Assembly: GCF_003462685.1 (NCBI RefSeq)
Contig: NZ_QRVE01000001.1
Location: 1 to 64,000 of the forward strand
DNA: 64,000 bases
Source of the DNA: Collinsella sp. AF23-4AC
Lineage (GTDB): Bacteria; Actinomycetota; Coriobacteriia; Coriobacteriales; Coriobacteriaceae
Reading direction: 5' to 3'
Position numbers and translations under genes: made by a program. A model generated the notes under the pieces. That model had not been told where the DNA came from. It did no database searches and worked only from the letters and a program-made list of their open reading frames with translations. Below, piece after piece: positions 8,274 through 16,656 of this stretch (position 1 is the first letter of the stretch; each line of letters begins with the position of its first letter).

Positions 8274-8297
8274 AGACATCGCCGGAACGGGTATAGT
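8269..8297 (+). promoter_or_regulatory. Predicted promoter of the CDP-alcohol phosphatidyltransferase gene
   Basis: A good -10 box TATAGT at 8292-8297 lies 36 bases before the GTG start. The -35 candidate TGGATA (8269-8274, 17-base spacer) is weak, so activation or an alternative -35 is possible. The right arm of the upstream inverted repeat overlaps it. Confidence 0.4.
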
Positions 8298-8333
8298 ATC
8301 GAAAGTTTTGTCGTTAACCAGCGGGGGAGTCCT

Positions 8334-9038
8334 GTGGGCATCAAAAAGAAGATCAAAAAGGAGCTTATCGGCACTTCCGATTACCCGTCGAATAAGATCT
8401 TTACGATCTCCAATTTCATCACCTTTACGCGCCTGATCCTCACCCTGGTATTTCTGTACCTGTTTGTGACGGATAACAACCGTGTCATCGCCATCGTTAT
8501 CTACGCCGTTGCCGCCTCCACCGACTGGATGGACGGGCAGATCGCCCGCATGACCAAGACGGTCTCGTGGCTCGGCAAGGTCATGGATCCCATTTGCGAC
8601 CGTGCGCTGCTGTTCACCGGCGTGCTTGGACTGGTGGTTCGCGGAGAGCTGCCAATCTGGGTCTGCGTGCTCATTATTGGCCGCGATATCTATCTGGGCA
8701 TCGGCACGCTTATCGTGCGTCATTATCACCGTCGCCCCATCGATGTCGTCTTCCCCGGAAAGATTGCCACAGCGCTGCTCATGACTGGTTTCTCGCTCAT
8801 GCTGCTCGGTTTCCCCGTTATTGACGGCCTGCATCTTTTACCTTCAACCCTTAAGGCCTTCCCGGGCCTCAACGGAAGCTCGGTGCCCCTCGGCATCTTC
8901 TTTGTGTACGGCGGCGTGATCTTCTCCATGCTCACGGCTGTCATCTACTCCATTAAGGGCGGAGTGGCCATTAAACAGGCTCTCGCGCATCCCGAGGACG
9001 AGGACATCGACTTTCTGAACCCTGAAATCGAAGACTGA
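8334..9038 (+). CDS. CDP-alcohol phosphatidyltransferase family protein
   Basis: A 234-residue membrane enzyme that would transfer a phosphatidyl group from CDP-diacylglycerol to an alcohol such as glycerol phosphate. The family motif is intact: D64, D67-G68, A71-R72, G81, D85 and D89 in DWMDGQIARMTK followed by WLGKVMDPICDR. About five membrane helices follow. GTG at 8334 was chosen as start because GGGGGAG stands 7 bases before it. A second member, closer to classical PgsA, lies at 29247-29885, so this copy may use another acceptor (cardiolipin or a phosphoinositol-type lipid). It heads a plus-strand run with garA-like and ftsR-like genes. Confidence 0.8.
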   Translation: MGIKKKIKKELIGTSDYPSNKIFTISNFITFTRLILTLVFLYLFVTDNNRVIAIVIYAVAASTDWMDGQIARMTKTVSWLGKVMDPICDRALLFTGVLGLVVRGELPIWVCVLIIGRDIYLGIGTLIVRHYHRRPIDVVFPGKIATALLMTGFSLMLLGFPVIDGLHLLPSTLKAFPGLNGSSVPLGIFFVYGGVIFSMLTAVIYSIKGGVAIKQALAHPEDEDIDFLNPEIED

Positions 9039-9104
9039 TTCGTTGGGGTATGATTACGTACGGTTCATTATTTGCGGCACGTCCGCGATAAGTTAGGGGT
9101 TGTC

Positions 9105-9539
9105 ATGGACAACATGGTTAACAATATGCCTCAGAATGATAAGACTGCTGACGCTACCTGCGTATTCCGCGTGCCTTCAAGCGACGTCACCGTTCCCGAC
9201 CTCATGGCCAACGTGCGCATCACCGCCCCCGTTCTGTCCATCGTCAAGGGTCCGCAGACGGGTGCCGCTTTTGAGCTCGAGGACGACGTGACCACCATCG
9301 GCCGCGATCCCGCGAACGGCATCTTCCTCAACGACATGACTGTTTCGCGCAGCCACGCGCGCATTATTCGCGAGGGCCTCGGCGCTCGCATCGAGGACTT
9401 GGGATCGCTCAATGGCACCTGGGTCGACGGTGCCATCGTCAATGCAGCCCCGCTGCACGACGGTTCTTCCGTTCAGATCGGTACGTTTACGCTCATCTAC
9501 CACGAGAGCACGCCGGAGCGCATCGAAACCGGTGAGTAG
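9105..9539 (+). CDS. garA: GarA/OdhI-like FHA domain protein
   Basis: A 144-residue protein with an FHA phosphothreonine-binding domain at about 45-130: IGRDPANGIFLND, then TVSRSHARI and GSLNGTWVDG, which hold the conserved Gly-Arg, Ser-x-x-His and Asn residues. The N-terminal DATCVFR resembles the ETTSVFR phospho-switch of mycobacterial GarA, where a Ser/Thr kinase modifies the Thr and the FHA domain folds back on it. GarA controls 2-oxoglutarate and glutamate metabolism, so that role is inferred. The next gene, three bases on, is an FtsR-like MerR regulator, the same neighbour as in mycobacteria (Rv1827-Rv1828). Start 9105 follows an AGGGG site. Confidence 0.75.
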   Translation: MDNMVNNMPQNDKTADATCVFRVPSSDVTVPDLMANVRITAPVLSIVKGPQTGAAFELEDDVTTIGRDPANGIFLNDMTVSRSHARIIREGLGARIEDLGSLNGTWVDGAIVNAAPLHDGSSVQIGTFTLIYHESTPERIETGE

Positions 9540-9542
9540 GGC

Positions 9543-10421
9543 ATGGCCGAACGCAACTATCTGAGTATCGGCCAAGTCGTCAACCTACTTCGAGGCGCAT
9601 ACCCCGATCTTTCGAACTCAAAAATTAGATTTCTAGAGGATGAGGGGCTCATTACCCCTCATCGTACGCCTAAGGGATACCGTCAGTACTCCAAGGAGGA
9701 CGTTGATCGCCTGGAGGTCATTCTGCACTTGCAGAAGACTCGCTACATGCCACTCAACGTGATTAAGCAGCGCTTGGAAAACGCCACGGACCTGTCAACG
9801 CTCGCCTACGAGGTGGGTTTGCTGTCCGATGTTCCGCTCAAGACGGAGCCCAAGGAGACTAAGCAAAAGCTGCATCCCATCGAGACCATTCCCGATATGC
9901 TGGGCGTCGAGATTTCGTTTATCCGCTCGCTCGCCGAGAACGACCTCATTCGCATCATCAAGAGTCCGCAGAATCGTGAGCTCGTCGATGGTCGCGATTT
10001 TCCGATCATCCGTTACTGCTCCGAGCTGTCACGCTTCCATATCGAGCCGCGCAACCTGCGTCAGTACGTGTCTTCGGCCAACCGCGAGTCCTCGATGTTT
10101 GAGCAGGTGCTCGTGAGCATGCTCGGAATGGATACCTCCGATGACGAGCGCGATGCCAAGCTCGAGCGTGCGTTTAAGAAGCTTCACGACCTGACCGAGG
10201 GTGTGCACACCGCGCTGCTCAAGAACCGCGTTTTTGAGTCGCTCAACGCCGTGGTCGAGGACGCCGACATCGATGCACTCGATGAGGAAATCACTCGCTC
10301 CGAGTCCACCAAGGCCAAGAACGAAGAGATAGCCGCGCCGGCTTCACACGAGGATTCTCTCGTAAAGCCGCTCAAGGTCGTCGCCCCTTCGCAATCCGGA
10401 ACCACCACCGCGGGCAAATAA
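9543..10421 (+). CDS. ftsR: FtsR-like MerR-family transcription regulator
   Basis: A 292-residue regulator. The N-terminal MerR winged helix (residues about 5-80) reads YLSIGQVVNLLRG, then SKIRFLEDEGLITPHRTPKGYR. A second MerR-like or helical region at about 105-170 (IPDMLGVEISFIRSLAENDLI) gives the two-domain layout of Rv1828/FtsR, a regulator of ftsZ in Corynebacterium and Mycobacterium. The C-terminal tail from about 255 is charged and probably disordered. It is spaced 3 bases from the garA-like gene and is surely co-transcribed. The FtsR identity is based on this neighbour and on family resemblance. Confidence 0.7.
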   Translation: MAERNYLSIGQVVNLLRGAYPDLSNSKIRFLEDEGLITPHRTPKGYRQYSKEDVDRLEVILHLQKTRYMPLNVIKQRLENATDLSTLAYEVGLLSDVPLKTEPKETKQKLHPIETIPDMLGVEISFIRSLAENDLIRIIKSPQNRELVDGRDFPIIRYCSELSRFHIEPRNLRQYVSSANRESSMFEQVLVSMLGMDTSDDERDAKLERAFKKLHDLTEGVHTALLKNRVFESLNAVVEDADIDALDEEITRSESTKAKNEEIAAPASHEDSLVKPLKVVAPSQSGTTTAGK

Positions 10422-10461
10422 CAGCTGCCGCTTAACCGGCAACCCATTGAAAGGTCATGCA

Positions 10462-10992
10462 ATGTACGACTTCGAATCTCAAATCGTCGACATCCCCGAC
10501 TATCCCGAGCCCGGAGTCATCTTTAAAGATATCACGCCGCTCTTTGGCAACCCCGAGGCGCTCAAAGCCATGACCGATGCCCTCGTCGAGCACTTTGCCG
10601 GCATGGGAATCACCAAGGTCGTGGGTCCCGAGGCTCGCGGCTTTATGGTTGGCGTACCGGTGGCTGTAGCACTTGGCGCCGGCTTTGTTCCCGCACGTAA
10701 ACCGGGCAAGCTGCCGCGCGAGACCGTAAGCCAGAGCTACGAGCTCGAGTACGGCACCGATTCAATAGAGATCCATGCCGACGCTATCAGCTCTAAAGAT
10801 ACCGTGTTGATTCTGGACGACTTGGTCGCGACGGGCGGAACCGTCGAGGCAACAGGTAAACTTGTGCGAGATATGGGCGCAAAGCTTGTCGGTTACGGTT
10901 GTATACTTGAGCTTGCGTTTCTCAACCCGCGCGAGAAGCTCACGCCGTCTGATGACGATGTGGAGCTCTTTAGCCTGGTGACGGTAGACTAG
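10462..10992 (+). CDS. apt: Adenine phosphoribosyltransferase
   Basis: A 176-residue salvage enzyme making AMP from adenine and PRPP. Recognised by the N-terminal IPDYPEPGVIFKDITPLF, the conserved RGF in VGPEARGFMVGVPVA, KPGKLPRET, and the PRPP-binding loop VLILDDLVATGGT. Length is normal. AAAGG lies 7 bases before the ATG at 10462. It follows the ftsR-like gene by 40 bases on the same strand. Confidence 0.95.
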   Translation: MYDFESQIVDIPDYPEPGVIFKDITPLFGNPEALKAMTDALVEHFAGMGITKVVGPEARGFMVGVPVAVALGAGFVPARKPGKLPRETVSQSYELEYGTDSIEIHADAISSKDTVLILDDLVATGGTVEATGKLVRDMGAKLVGYGCILELAFLNPREKLTPSDDDVELFSLVTVD

Positions 10993-11024
10993 CCGTTACC
11001 CTTAGTTACTGGAAAGGAAGCTAC

Positions 11025-12152
11025 ATGCGCACAGCAAACACGCACAAAAACATGGCACGCTGCGCTGCTACGGCAACCCTCGCTTGTGTTTTGGGCTTGG
11101 GCCTCGCGGCTCCTGCCTACGCCGATACCGCATCCGACCTTGCCGCTGCTCGTTCGAAACTCGAGCAGATCGGCACCCAAACCCAGCAGATTTACGATGA
11201 GCTTGCCACGCAGACGCAGGCGCTCGATCAGACTGCCGGCGAGATCACGCAAAAGCAGCAGGAGATCGCCGATGGTCAGGCCAAGCTCTCGACCTATGTC
11301 GCCGGCGAGTACAAAACCGGCGGTCTGAGCCTGCTTCAGGTTCTGACGGGCGTCGATGACCTGAGCGATATGCTCAACCGTCTGTTTTACTACGGCAAAG
11401 TTTCCGATAAGCAGGCTCAGACCATTCAAGAGGTCAAGGAGCTTAAGCAGCAGCTCACCGATAAGCAGGCCGAGCAGGAAAAGAACGTCGCCGCTACGCA
11501 GAAAAAGGTCGACGAGCTTAACGCTCAGCAGGCTGAAGCCCAGAACGTCGTAAACTCCCTGGATTCACAGCTGCAGGCCGAGCTTGCCGCCGAGGCCGAG
11601 GCCAACGCCGCGCTGCAGGCCGGTATCAACGCCAGTACCGCCGAGAAGGCCACGGTGAGCAACGAGACTGCCGGTACGACCGAGAACACCAACAACGGTG
11701 GCCAGACCAACAATAACAACAACCAGGGCGGCAACACTCCGGCTCCTACGCCGGCACCTGCTCCGACGCCGCAGCCCTCCACGCCTGCTCCGGCTCCGAC
11801 GCCTTCTGCTCCGAGCCAGTCCGTCGATGGCGGTTCTGTTGTCTCGCGTGCATACAGCAAGCTTGGTTGCGCTTATTCCTGGGGCGGAATTGGCCCGAAC
11901 AGCTTCGACTGCTCTGGTTTTGTTAGCTACTGCCTCACTGGTCGCTATTGTCGCCTGGGCACCACGGGCACCTTTATGGGCTGGACGCGTGTGTCCGATC
12001 CCCAGCCCGGTGACGTTGTGGTCAACTCGTACCACACCGGCATTTACATCGGTGGTGGTCAGATGATTCATGCTTCCGACTACAACACGGGTGTTATCAT
12101 CAGCTCCGTTGCCGCCGGCATGAACAACAACTATATCTTCGTGCGTTACTAA
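11025..12152 (+). CDS. Secreted NlpC/P60 peptidoglycan hydrolase with coiled-coil domain
   Basis: A 375-residue exported protein. A signal peptide occupies residues 1-33 (hydrophobic core ATATLACVLGLGLAAPAYA). A long coiled coil (about 35-200, rich in Gln, Glu and Ala) resembles the regulatory region of CwlO/RipA hydrolases. An Asn- and Pro-rich linker (about 215-270) follows, with tandem TPAPAP-type repeats. The catalytic NlpC/P60 domain ends the protein, with Cys296 (FDCSGFVSYCL), His337 (YHTGIYIG) and a further His349. It would cleave stem peptides in the cell wall; the coiled coil suggests control by an FtsEX-like partner, not seen here. A terminator follows. Confidence 0.9.
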   Translation: MRTANTHKNMARCAATATLACVLGLGLAAPAYADTASDLAAARSKLEQIGTQTQQIYDELATQTQALDQTAGEITQKQQEIADGQAKLSTYVAGEYKTGGLSLLQVLTGVDDLSDMLNRLFYYGKVSDKQAQTIQEVKELKQQLTDKQAEQEKNVAATQKKVDELNAQQAEAQNVVNSLDSQLQAELAAEAEANAALQAGINASTAEKATVSNETAGTTENTNNGGQTNNNNNQGGNTPAPTPAPAPTPQPSTPAPAPTPSAPSQSVDGGSVVSRAYSKLGCAYSWGGIGPNSFDCSGFVSYCLTGRYCRLGTTGTFMGWTRVSDPQPGDVVVNSYHTGIYIGGGQMIHASDYNTGVIISSVAAGMNNNYIFVRY

Positions 12153-12176
12153 GTATTCAGATAAAGCAAACGGATA

Positions 12177-12215
12177 TGGACCTCGTGGCTTTGAGCCGTG
12201 GGGTCCATTCTTTTG
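12177..12215 (+). terminator. Terminator after the NlpC/P60 gene
   Basis: TGGACC and GGTCCA arms with internal GGC/GCC pairing form a hairpin at 12177-12207, followed by TTCTTTTGCC. It lies 25 bases after the stop codon. Confidence 0.7.
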
Positions 12216-12226
12216 CCTTTAGTGCA

Positions 12227-12261
12227 GGCCTCTATCTAGTTTTGAATACTAGATAGAGGCC
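12227..12261. promoter_or_regulatory. 14-bp perfect palindrome upstream of degV
   Basis: GGCCTCTATCTAGT at 12227-12240 is exactly complementary to 12248-12261, with the 7-base centre TTTGAAT. No T-run follows. A -10 box TATAAT (12282-12287) with no good -35 lies just downstream, and degV starts at 12317. This arrangement suits a protein-binding site that controls degV, though a structured leader or secondary terminator is not excluded. Confidence 0.5.
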
Positions 12262-12316
12262 CAATCGGTCTGCAAGAAGGCTATAATTGTTTGGGAACAA
12301 TTAGAAAGGACCCTCT

Positions 12317-13183
12317 ATGAGCTGGGCACTTATCTCCGATTCAAGCTGCAACCTCCGCGATTGGCAACCGACCGCGCCTCATACCACCTTTGCATTTGCA
12401 CCCCTCAAAATTCGAGTGGGGGAGCGTGAATTCGTCGATGACCATTCGCTCGATGTTCACGAGCTCAACTGCGCTGTTCAGGCGGAGACGAACGCTTCTT
12501 CGAGCGCTTGTCCCAGCGTAGGGGAGTGGGTCGAGCTCTTCAAATTGGCAGACAAGACCATCTGCATGCCGATCTCTGAAGGTGTGTCGGGCAGCTACAA
12601 CGCGGCAGCCACGGCTCGCGATATGGTTCTTGCCGAGGAACCCGACCGGCAGATTCATCTAGTCAATTCGCGCGCAGCTGGCGGCAAAATGGACCTCATT
12701 TTCTTGCTGTTCGACCGCTATCTTGCAAGCAATCCGGATGTCTCATTCGAGGACGCTTGCGCATACTTCGATAGCCTTGAGCAGAACAGCAAAATCCTCT
12801 TCAGCCTGTGCAATTACGAAAACCTGGCCAAAGCCGGACGTATCCCTAAGGCAGCCGGCGTCATTGCCAACAAGCTCAATATCCGCATTTTGGGCACGGC
12901 GAGTGAGGCCGGTAAAATCGAACTCGTCGGTCACACGCGTGGCGAAAAGAAGATGCTCAAAAAGATCATCGACACCATGGAAGCCGAGGGCTTTACGGGC
13001 GGTGAGGTCGTCATCGACCATGTGGAGAACGCATCGAGTGCCCAGGCGCTGGCCGATTACATTGTTGAGCATTGGCCCGGCTCCAAGACCATCATCATGC
13101 CCTGCAACGGCCTGGATTCCTATTACGCCGAGATGCACGGCCTCATCATCGGCTACGGCATGGGCGTAGCTTCGGGCAAATAA
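12317..13183 (+). CDS. DegV family fatty-acid-binding protein
   Basis: A 288-residue protein of the DegV/FakB family, which binds a fatty acid for phosphorylation by FakA. Seen: the N-terminal ALISDSSCNL (family pattern DSxxDL), the ligand-contact region CMPISEGVSGSYNAAATAR (family pattern ISSGLSGTY), and KAGRIPKAAG (pattern KGGRI). The first conserved Asp-Ser pair is present. No DAK-type kinase gene is adjacent, so the partner is unknown. A strong terminator shared with the next, convergent gene follows. Confidence 0.85.
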   Translation: MSWALISDSSCNLRDWQPTAPHTTFAFAPLKIRVGEREFVDDHSLDVHELNCAVQAETNASSSACPSVGEWVELFKLADKTICMPISEGVSGSYNAAATARDMVLAEEPDRQIHLVNSRAAGGKMDLIFLLFDRYLASNPDVSFEDACAYFDSLEQNSKILFSLCNYENLAKAGRIPKAAGVIANKLNIRILGTASEAGKIELVGHTRGEKKMLKKIIDTMEAEGFTGGEVVIDHVENASSAQALADYIVEHWPGSKTIIMPCNGLDSYYAEMHGLIIGYGMGVASGK

Positions 13184-13202
13184 AGTCCAACCAAGCAATA
13201 TT

Positions 13203-13247
13203 ACGGGCGGGACAAAGCGACAGATGGCTCTTTGTCCCGCCCGTTTT
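13203..13247. terminator. Bidirectional terminator between degV and the DUF1836 gene
   Basis: A perfect 15-bp stem, ACGGGCGGGACAAAG at 13203-13217 with its complement at 13230-13244, followed by TTTTATA on the plus strand and TAAT-type sequence on the minus strand. It separates two convergent genes. Confidence 0.85.
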
Positions 13248-13256
13248 ATACGACGG

Positions 13257-13868
13257 CTATCTATTAAACCCGTTGAACTTGAGATAGCTCATCAGGTACG
13301 CCTTCGAAACGAAGGATGAAACCGCACTGCGTACAAGCAGCGACTCACGCGTTACCTGATGCGCGGTATCGGGAACCGGCGTCTGCTCGACGGAAAACGC
13401 CGAACGAATCGATGCCTCGAGCTGATCGACCACATAATCAAAGGCCGTCGGGGCATCGTAGCTCAAACGCTGAATGTTAAAGAGTGCCTGCACCGCAGCA
13501 ATAGGTAGCACCTGCTTAAAGATACAGATAGCGATCAGGCGGGCAATCTGCTCGCGGCCATATTGCTTTTTGACCGGAGCGGGCACCAGGCCGACCTTCA
13601 CGTAGTTATTGATCATCGATGGCGTAATGACAGGCTGTTCCACGCAAATGGACAGCGGCTCCATCCACAGCGCAACATACTCAATGACCTGGTCGCGGTA
13701 GAGCGTCACATTGGGCAACTGGTCATAGCGCGGCAGACTCAACGTATTGAGTTTGCGTACGATATCGGACTGAATAAATGCATCGGGCAGCACAGTGGGT
13801 TGAATATCCTCAGGCTTAATGCTGACCGACGAATCAGACATCGGAATAACGTGTTTAACGTGATTCAT
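13257..13868 (-). CDS. DUF1836 domain protein
   Basis: A 203-residue protein of unknown function, seen also in Firmicutes and Coriobacteriia. It has the family layout of a helix-turn-helix-like central region: VITPSMINNYVKVGLVPAP, then KKQYGREQIARLIAICIFKQVLPI. The region resembles a MerR-type recognition segment, so DNA binding is plausible. No membrane segment or signal peptide. It is a single gene bounded by terminators on both sides, with GGAGG-like GGAGGACC just before the start. Confidence 0.75.
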   Translation of the reverse strand: MNHVKHVIPMSDSSVSIKPEDIQPTVLPDAFIQSDIVRKLNTLSLPRYDQLPNVTLYRDQVIEYVALWMEPLSICVEQPVITPSMINNYVKVGLVPAPVKKQYGREQIARLIAICIFKQVLPIAAVQALFNIQRLSYDAPTAFDYVVDQLEASIRSAFSVEQTPVPDTAHQVTRESLLVRSAVSSFVSKAYLMSYLKFNGFNR

Positions 13869-13943
13869 AAAGGTCCTCCGTTCCTATTTTATATTGTATT
13901 CTACGTTATCTAGTTTTGCATACCACATAGCCGGCAAGAAAAT

Positions 13944-13980
13944 TGGCGGGACAGTGCACTGATGCATCATCCCGCCATTT
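13944..13980 (-). terminator. Terminator after trxB
   Basis: TGGCGGGA at 13944-13951 pairs with TCCCGCCA at 13970-13977. Read on the minus strand the stem is followed by ATTTTC. It lies 42 bases past the trxB stop codon. Confidence 0.65.
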
Positions 13981-14021
13981 AGTAACTTGATAACAACATT
14001 ACATAAGATATATTATCGTAC

Positions 14022-14960
14022 TTATGCGCGTAGGAAAGTGTATGCGCTGGTTGCTGCTATAGCTCCGTCCGAAACGGCGGTCACAACCTGGCGCAAACGC
14101 TTAGAACGGATATCGCCGGCTGCGAATAAGCCGGGCGTACGGGTAGCCATCGAATCGTCGGTGACAATGCCGCCGTCGGGAGCCAGATCGACGAGATGCT
14201 CAACCAGCTCGGCATGCGGCTGCGTCCCCGTAAAGACAAAAATACCAAATGAGCCAGGTTCAAAGGACTCAGTGTGCATTCCACCAGTCGCATTGTCCTT
14301 GAACGTAATTGTCGTGGGCATCGCTTCACCAGAAAGCTCAACAATACTAGTTTGGTACCTAACTGAAATATTGTCCTTAGCAAGCACCTTATTCACAACG
14401 CCCTCGGGTGCACGGAACTGATCGCGACGCAGCACGATGGTCACGCTGCTGGCAATGTCGGAAAGGAACAGCGCCTCCTCGCATGCTGAATTGCCGCCTC
14501 CGATAACAAAGACCTGCTTGCCGCGGAAGAACATACCGTCACATGTTGCGCAATACGAAACGCCACGACCGCGATACGTGTCCTCGCCAACAAAACCCGC
14601 AGGACGCGGTGTGGCGCCCATGCACGCAATGACGCTCTTGGCCGTTGTGTCACCCATATCATGATGGATGGTAAATTGAGCCGCATCGGCATCGTAGTCG
14701 ACGCCTGTTACCATACTCCATTCAACCTGAGCCCCCAGGCCTTCAGCATGCTGTTGAAACCGCTCACCAAGTTCGGCACCGCTCAGCAGCGGAATGCCAG
14801 GATAATTCTCAATCTCGTTGCTCGTGGCAATCTGTCCGCCGGACATGCCCTGCTCAAGAACGGTTGTCGTAAGATTGGCACGCGCCGCATAAATGGCGGC
14901 AGCATAACCCGCGGGACCGCCGCCGATAATCGCAACATCGATTGTCTGATCGGTAATCAT
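14022..14960 (-). CDS. trxB: Thioredoxin reductase
   Basis: A 312-residue NADPH-dependent flavoenzyme that reduces thioredoxin. The FAD-binding GGGPAGYAAAIYAAR opens the protein. The redox-active disulphide is the CATC in SYCATCDGMFF. The NADPH-binding GGGNSACEEALFLS and the C-terminal FAD motif GLFAAGDIR complete the fold. Start 14960 was chosen because GAGGAC precedes it, although the frame is open upstream to 15035. It is divergent from the glycosyltransferase gene at 15079, so the promoters of both lie in the roughly 120 bases between. Confidence 0.93.
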   Translation of the reverse strand: MITDQTIDVAIIGGGPAGYAAAIYAARANLTTTVLEQGMSGGQIATSNEIENYPGIPLLSGAELGERFQQHAEGLGAQVEWSMVTGVDYDADAAQFTIHHDMGDTTAKSVIACMGATPRPAGFVGEDTYRGRGVSYCATCDGMFFRGKQVFVIGGGNSACEEALFLSDIASSVTIVLRRDQFRAPEGVVNKVLAKDNISVRYQTSIVELSGEAMPTTITFKDNATGGMHTESFEPGSFGIFVFTGTQPHAELVEHLVDLAPDGGIVTDDSMATRTPGLFAAGDIRSKRLRQVVTAVSDGAIAATSAYTFLRA

Positions 14961-15078
14961 GAAGAGTCCTCTCGTCGAAACGTTGTCGTTCTTTGCGCTC
15001 ATACCCAAATTTACGTGAACGTGACACTCATGCACTACAATGATAAATCCGTGTTACAACGTCGAAGGGGAGTTATCG

Positions 15079-16380
15079 ATGGATCAGACGCAGACGAGCG
15101 ACGACGCTCCCCTGCTCACGCTTAGCACTCCCCAATCGGAGCAAACCACGCTCCTGGATCAGCAAAAACCTCTCGTGACCATCGTGCACGCCTCGGTTGG
15201 CTCGGGCCACAAGGCCGCCGCAAATGCGATTGCGCAGGCATTCGACCTCATCCGCGGCACCAATGGTATCCCCGAGGATGTTGAGATTGAAGTGCTCGAT
15301 ATCCTTGATTTTGGACGTATTAAATTCGACGGCAATAAGACCGCGGCTTCTTTTACGGGAGCCACGCGCCCCATTTACGACCTGACCTGGCGATATACGC
15401 TTACGGGACATCTGCTCTGGGGTGGTGGCACGGCATGGTCGAGAATTATGTTCCCCGCCTTCAACGATTATATTCGTAGCCGCAGGCCCATAGCCGTGGT
15501 CGCAACGCACATCACAGCAGCCAATGTTGCCGTGGGCGCCCGCGTAATTACAGGTAGCGATTATCCGGTCATCTGCGTGCCGACCGACTACGAAGTCGAG
15601 GGCTGGTGGCCCCACAAGGACACCGATCTATTCTGTGTTGCCAACGAATTTATGGCCGAAACGCTGCGTCCGCGCAAGGTGCCCGAGGCAAAGATTCGCA
15701 TTACCGGCATTCCTATTCGCGCCGGATTCGACACGGATTACAATCGCGAGGAAGAGCTGGCCAAGTTCAATCTCCCCACCGACAAGACCGTCGTGCTGGT
15801 GATGGCCGGCGCCAGCTTGCCACAGCCTTACGTCCGCTTTCGCGCGGCGATGGACCAGACCCTCCCCTTCCTACGCAGCTTTGAGGACATGCACTTTGTC
15901 TTTTTGCCCGGCAAAGACGTGGAGTATGCCACACGGTTGAAGACGCTCTTCGATGCCATGAAGCTCGAGAACGTCACGGTGTTGGACTATGTCGACGACA
16001 TGGCGGCCCTCATGCACGGCTGCGACCTGGCAATCCTCAAATCGGGCGGGCTCACGGTCACCGAGTGCCTATGCGCACATCTGCCGATGATCCTGCTGGG
16101 CAAATCGTACGGCCAAGAAAAAGCCAACACCACCATGCTTACCGGCATGGGCGCCAGCATGCACGTCACCACGGCACGAGAGCTCATCGTGACGTTGCGC
16201 CACCTGCACGACCATCCCGAATCACTCAAAGCCCTACTCATCAACGGCGAAGTTCTACGCCGCCCCCACGCAGCCGAAGACATAGCCATCGCAACCATGG
16301 AGCTCGTAGGCAAACCCCAAAAGCGCAAAAGAGCCTTCTGCCGCTTCTACTGGGGCGAAAAACCTGCGCATATCAGGTAG
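15079..16380 (+). CDS. MGDG-synthase-like glycosyltransferase (family 28 type)
   Basis: A 433-residue GT-B glycosyltransferase of the monogalactosyldiacylglycerol synthase / processive diacylglycerol glucosyltransferase family. The N-terminal domain has the signature VTIVHASVGSGHKAAANAIA (about 35-55). The C-terminal nucleotide-sugar site shows VLVMAGASLP and LAILKSGGLTVTECLC followed by MILL. It would glycosylate a lipid, probably diacylglycerol, at the inner membrane face. A strong GGGGAG site sits just upstream of the ATG at 15079. The first 30 residues are an extra polar extension. The 3' flank carries a long-stem structured repeat instead of a simple terminator. Confidence 0.85.
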   Translation: MDQTQTSDDAPLLTLSTPQSEQTTLLDQQKPLVTIVHASVGSGHKAAANAIAQAFDLIRGTNGIPEDVEIEVLDILDFGRIKFDGNKTAASFTGATRPIYDLTWRYTLTGHLLWGGGTAWSRIMFPAFNDYIRSRRPIAVVATHITAANVAVGARVITGSDYPVICVPTDYEVEGWWPHKDTDLFCVANEFMAETLRPRKVPEAKIRITGIPIRAGFDTDYNREEELAKFNLPTDKTVVLVMAGASLPQPYVRFRAAMDQTLPFLRSFEDMHFVFLPGKDVEYATRLKTLFDAMKLENVTVLDYVDDMAALMHGCDLAILKSGGLTVTECLCAHLPMILLGKSYGQEKANTTMLTGMGASMHVTTARELIVTLRHLHDHPESLKALLINGEVLRRPHAAEDIAIATMELVGKPQKRKRAFCRFYWGEKPAHIR

Positions 16381-16393
16381 CGTCTTAATTTCC

Positions 16394-16497
16394 GCTCACC
16401 CGTGGGAGGCCCCTATATATCATCCCGTGCTCAAACATTCTCGCTTCGCTGCGAAACTGCGCGCGGGACGATATATAGGGGCCTCCCACGGGTGAGC
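16394..16497. repeat. Long-stem structured repeat, family A, copy 1
   Basis: 34-base arms at 16394-16427 and 16464-16497 are complementary except for one A/C (G-U on the other strand) position. The 36-base interior begins TGCTCAAACATTCTCGCTTC. It follows the glycosyltransferase stop codon by 13 bases. The interior is repeated, inverted, in copy 2 (16657-16759), while most of the arm sequence is different. Confidence 0.9.
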
Positions 16498-16574
16498 TGC
16501 GTTTACGCACTAGCAGCTTCGCCAGATTCCCCTCCAGTAGAACCTGCTAAGGCGATACCAGAAAATATAAAAGC

Positions 16575-16641
16575 AGTAAGCCAACGCGACAAAGGAAGTG
16601 TCCCTTTATCGCGTCGGCTTACTAGCAAAGTGAGTATTTTT
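16575..16641 (+). terminator. Hairpin followed by a T-run between the two family A repeats
   Basis: AGTAAGCCAACGCGACAAAGG at 16575-16595 pairs with 16602-16623 apart from two wobble positions. A TTTTTT run occurs at about 16636-16641, 13 bases beyond the stem, which is further than usual. It may end transcription from the glycosyltransferase gene on the left. Confidence 0.5.
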
Positions 16642-16656
16642 TCAAGCGAGTAGCCG

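Noticed and set aside
15040..15079. Upstream start for the glycosyltransferase at 15040
   Set aside because: The ATG at 15079 has a strong GGGGAG site, and the upstream codons overlap the trxB promoter region without family similarity.
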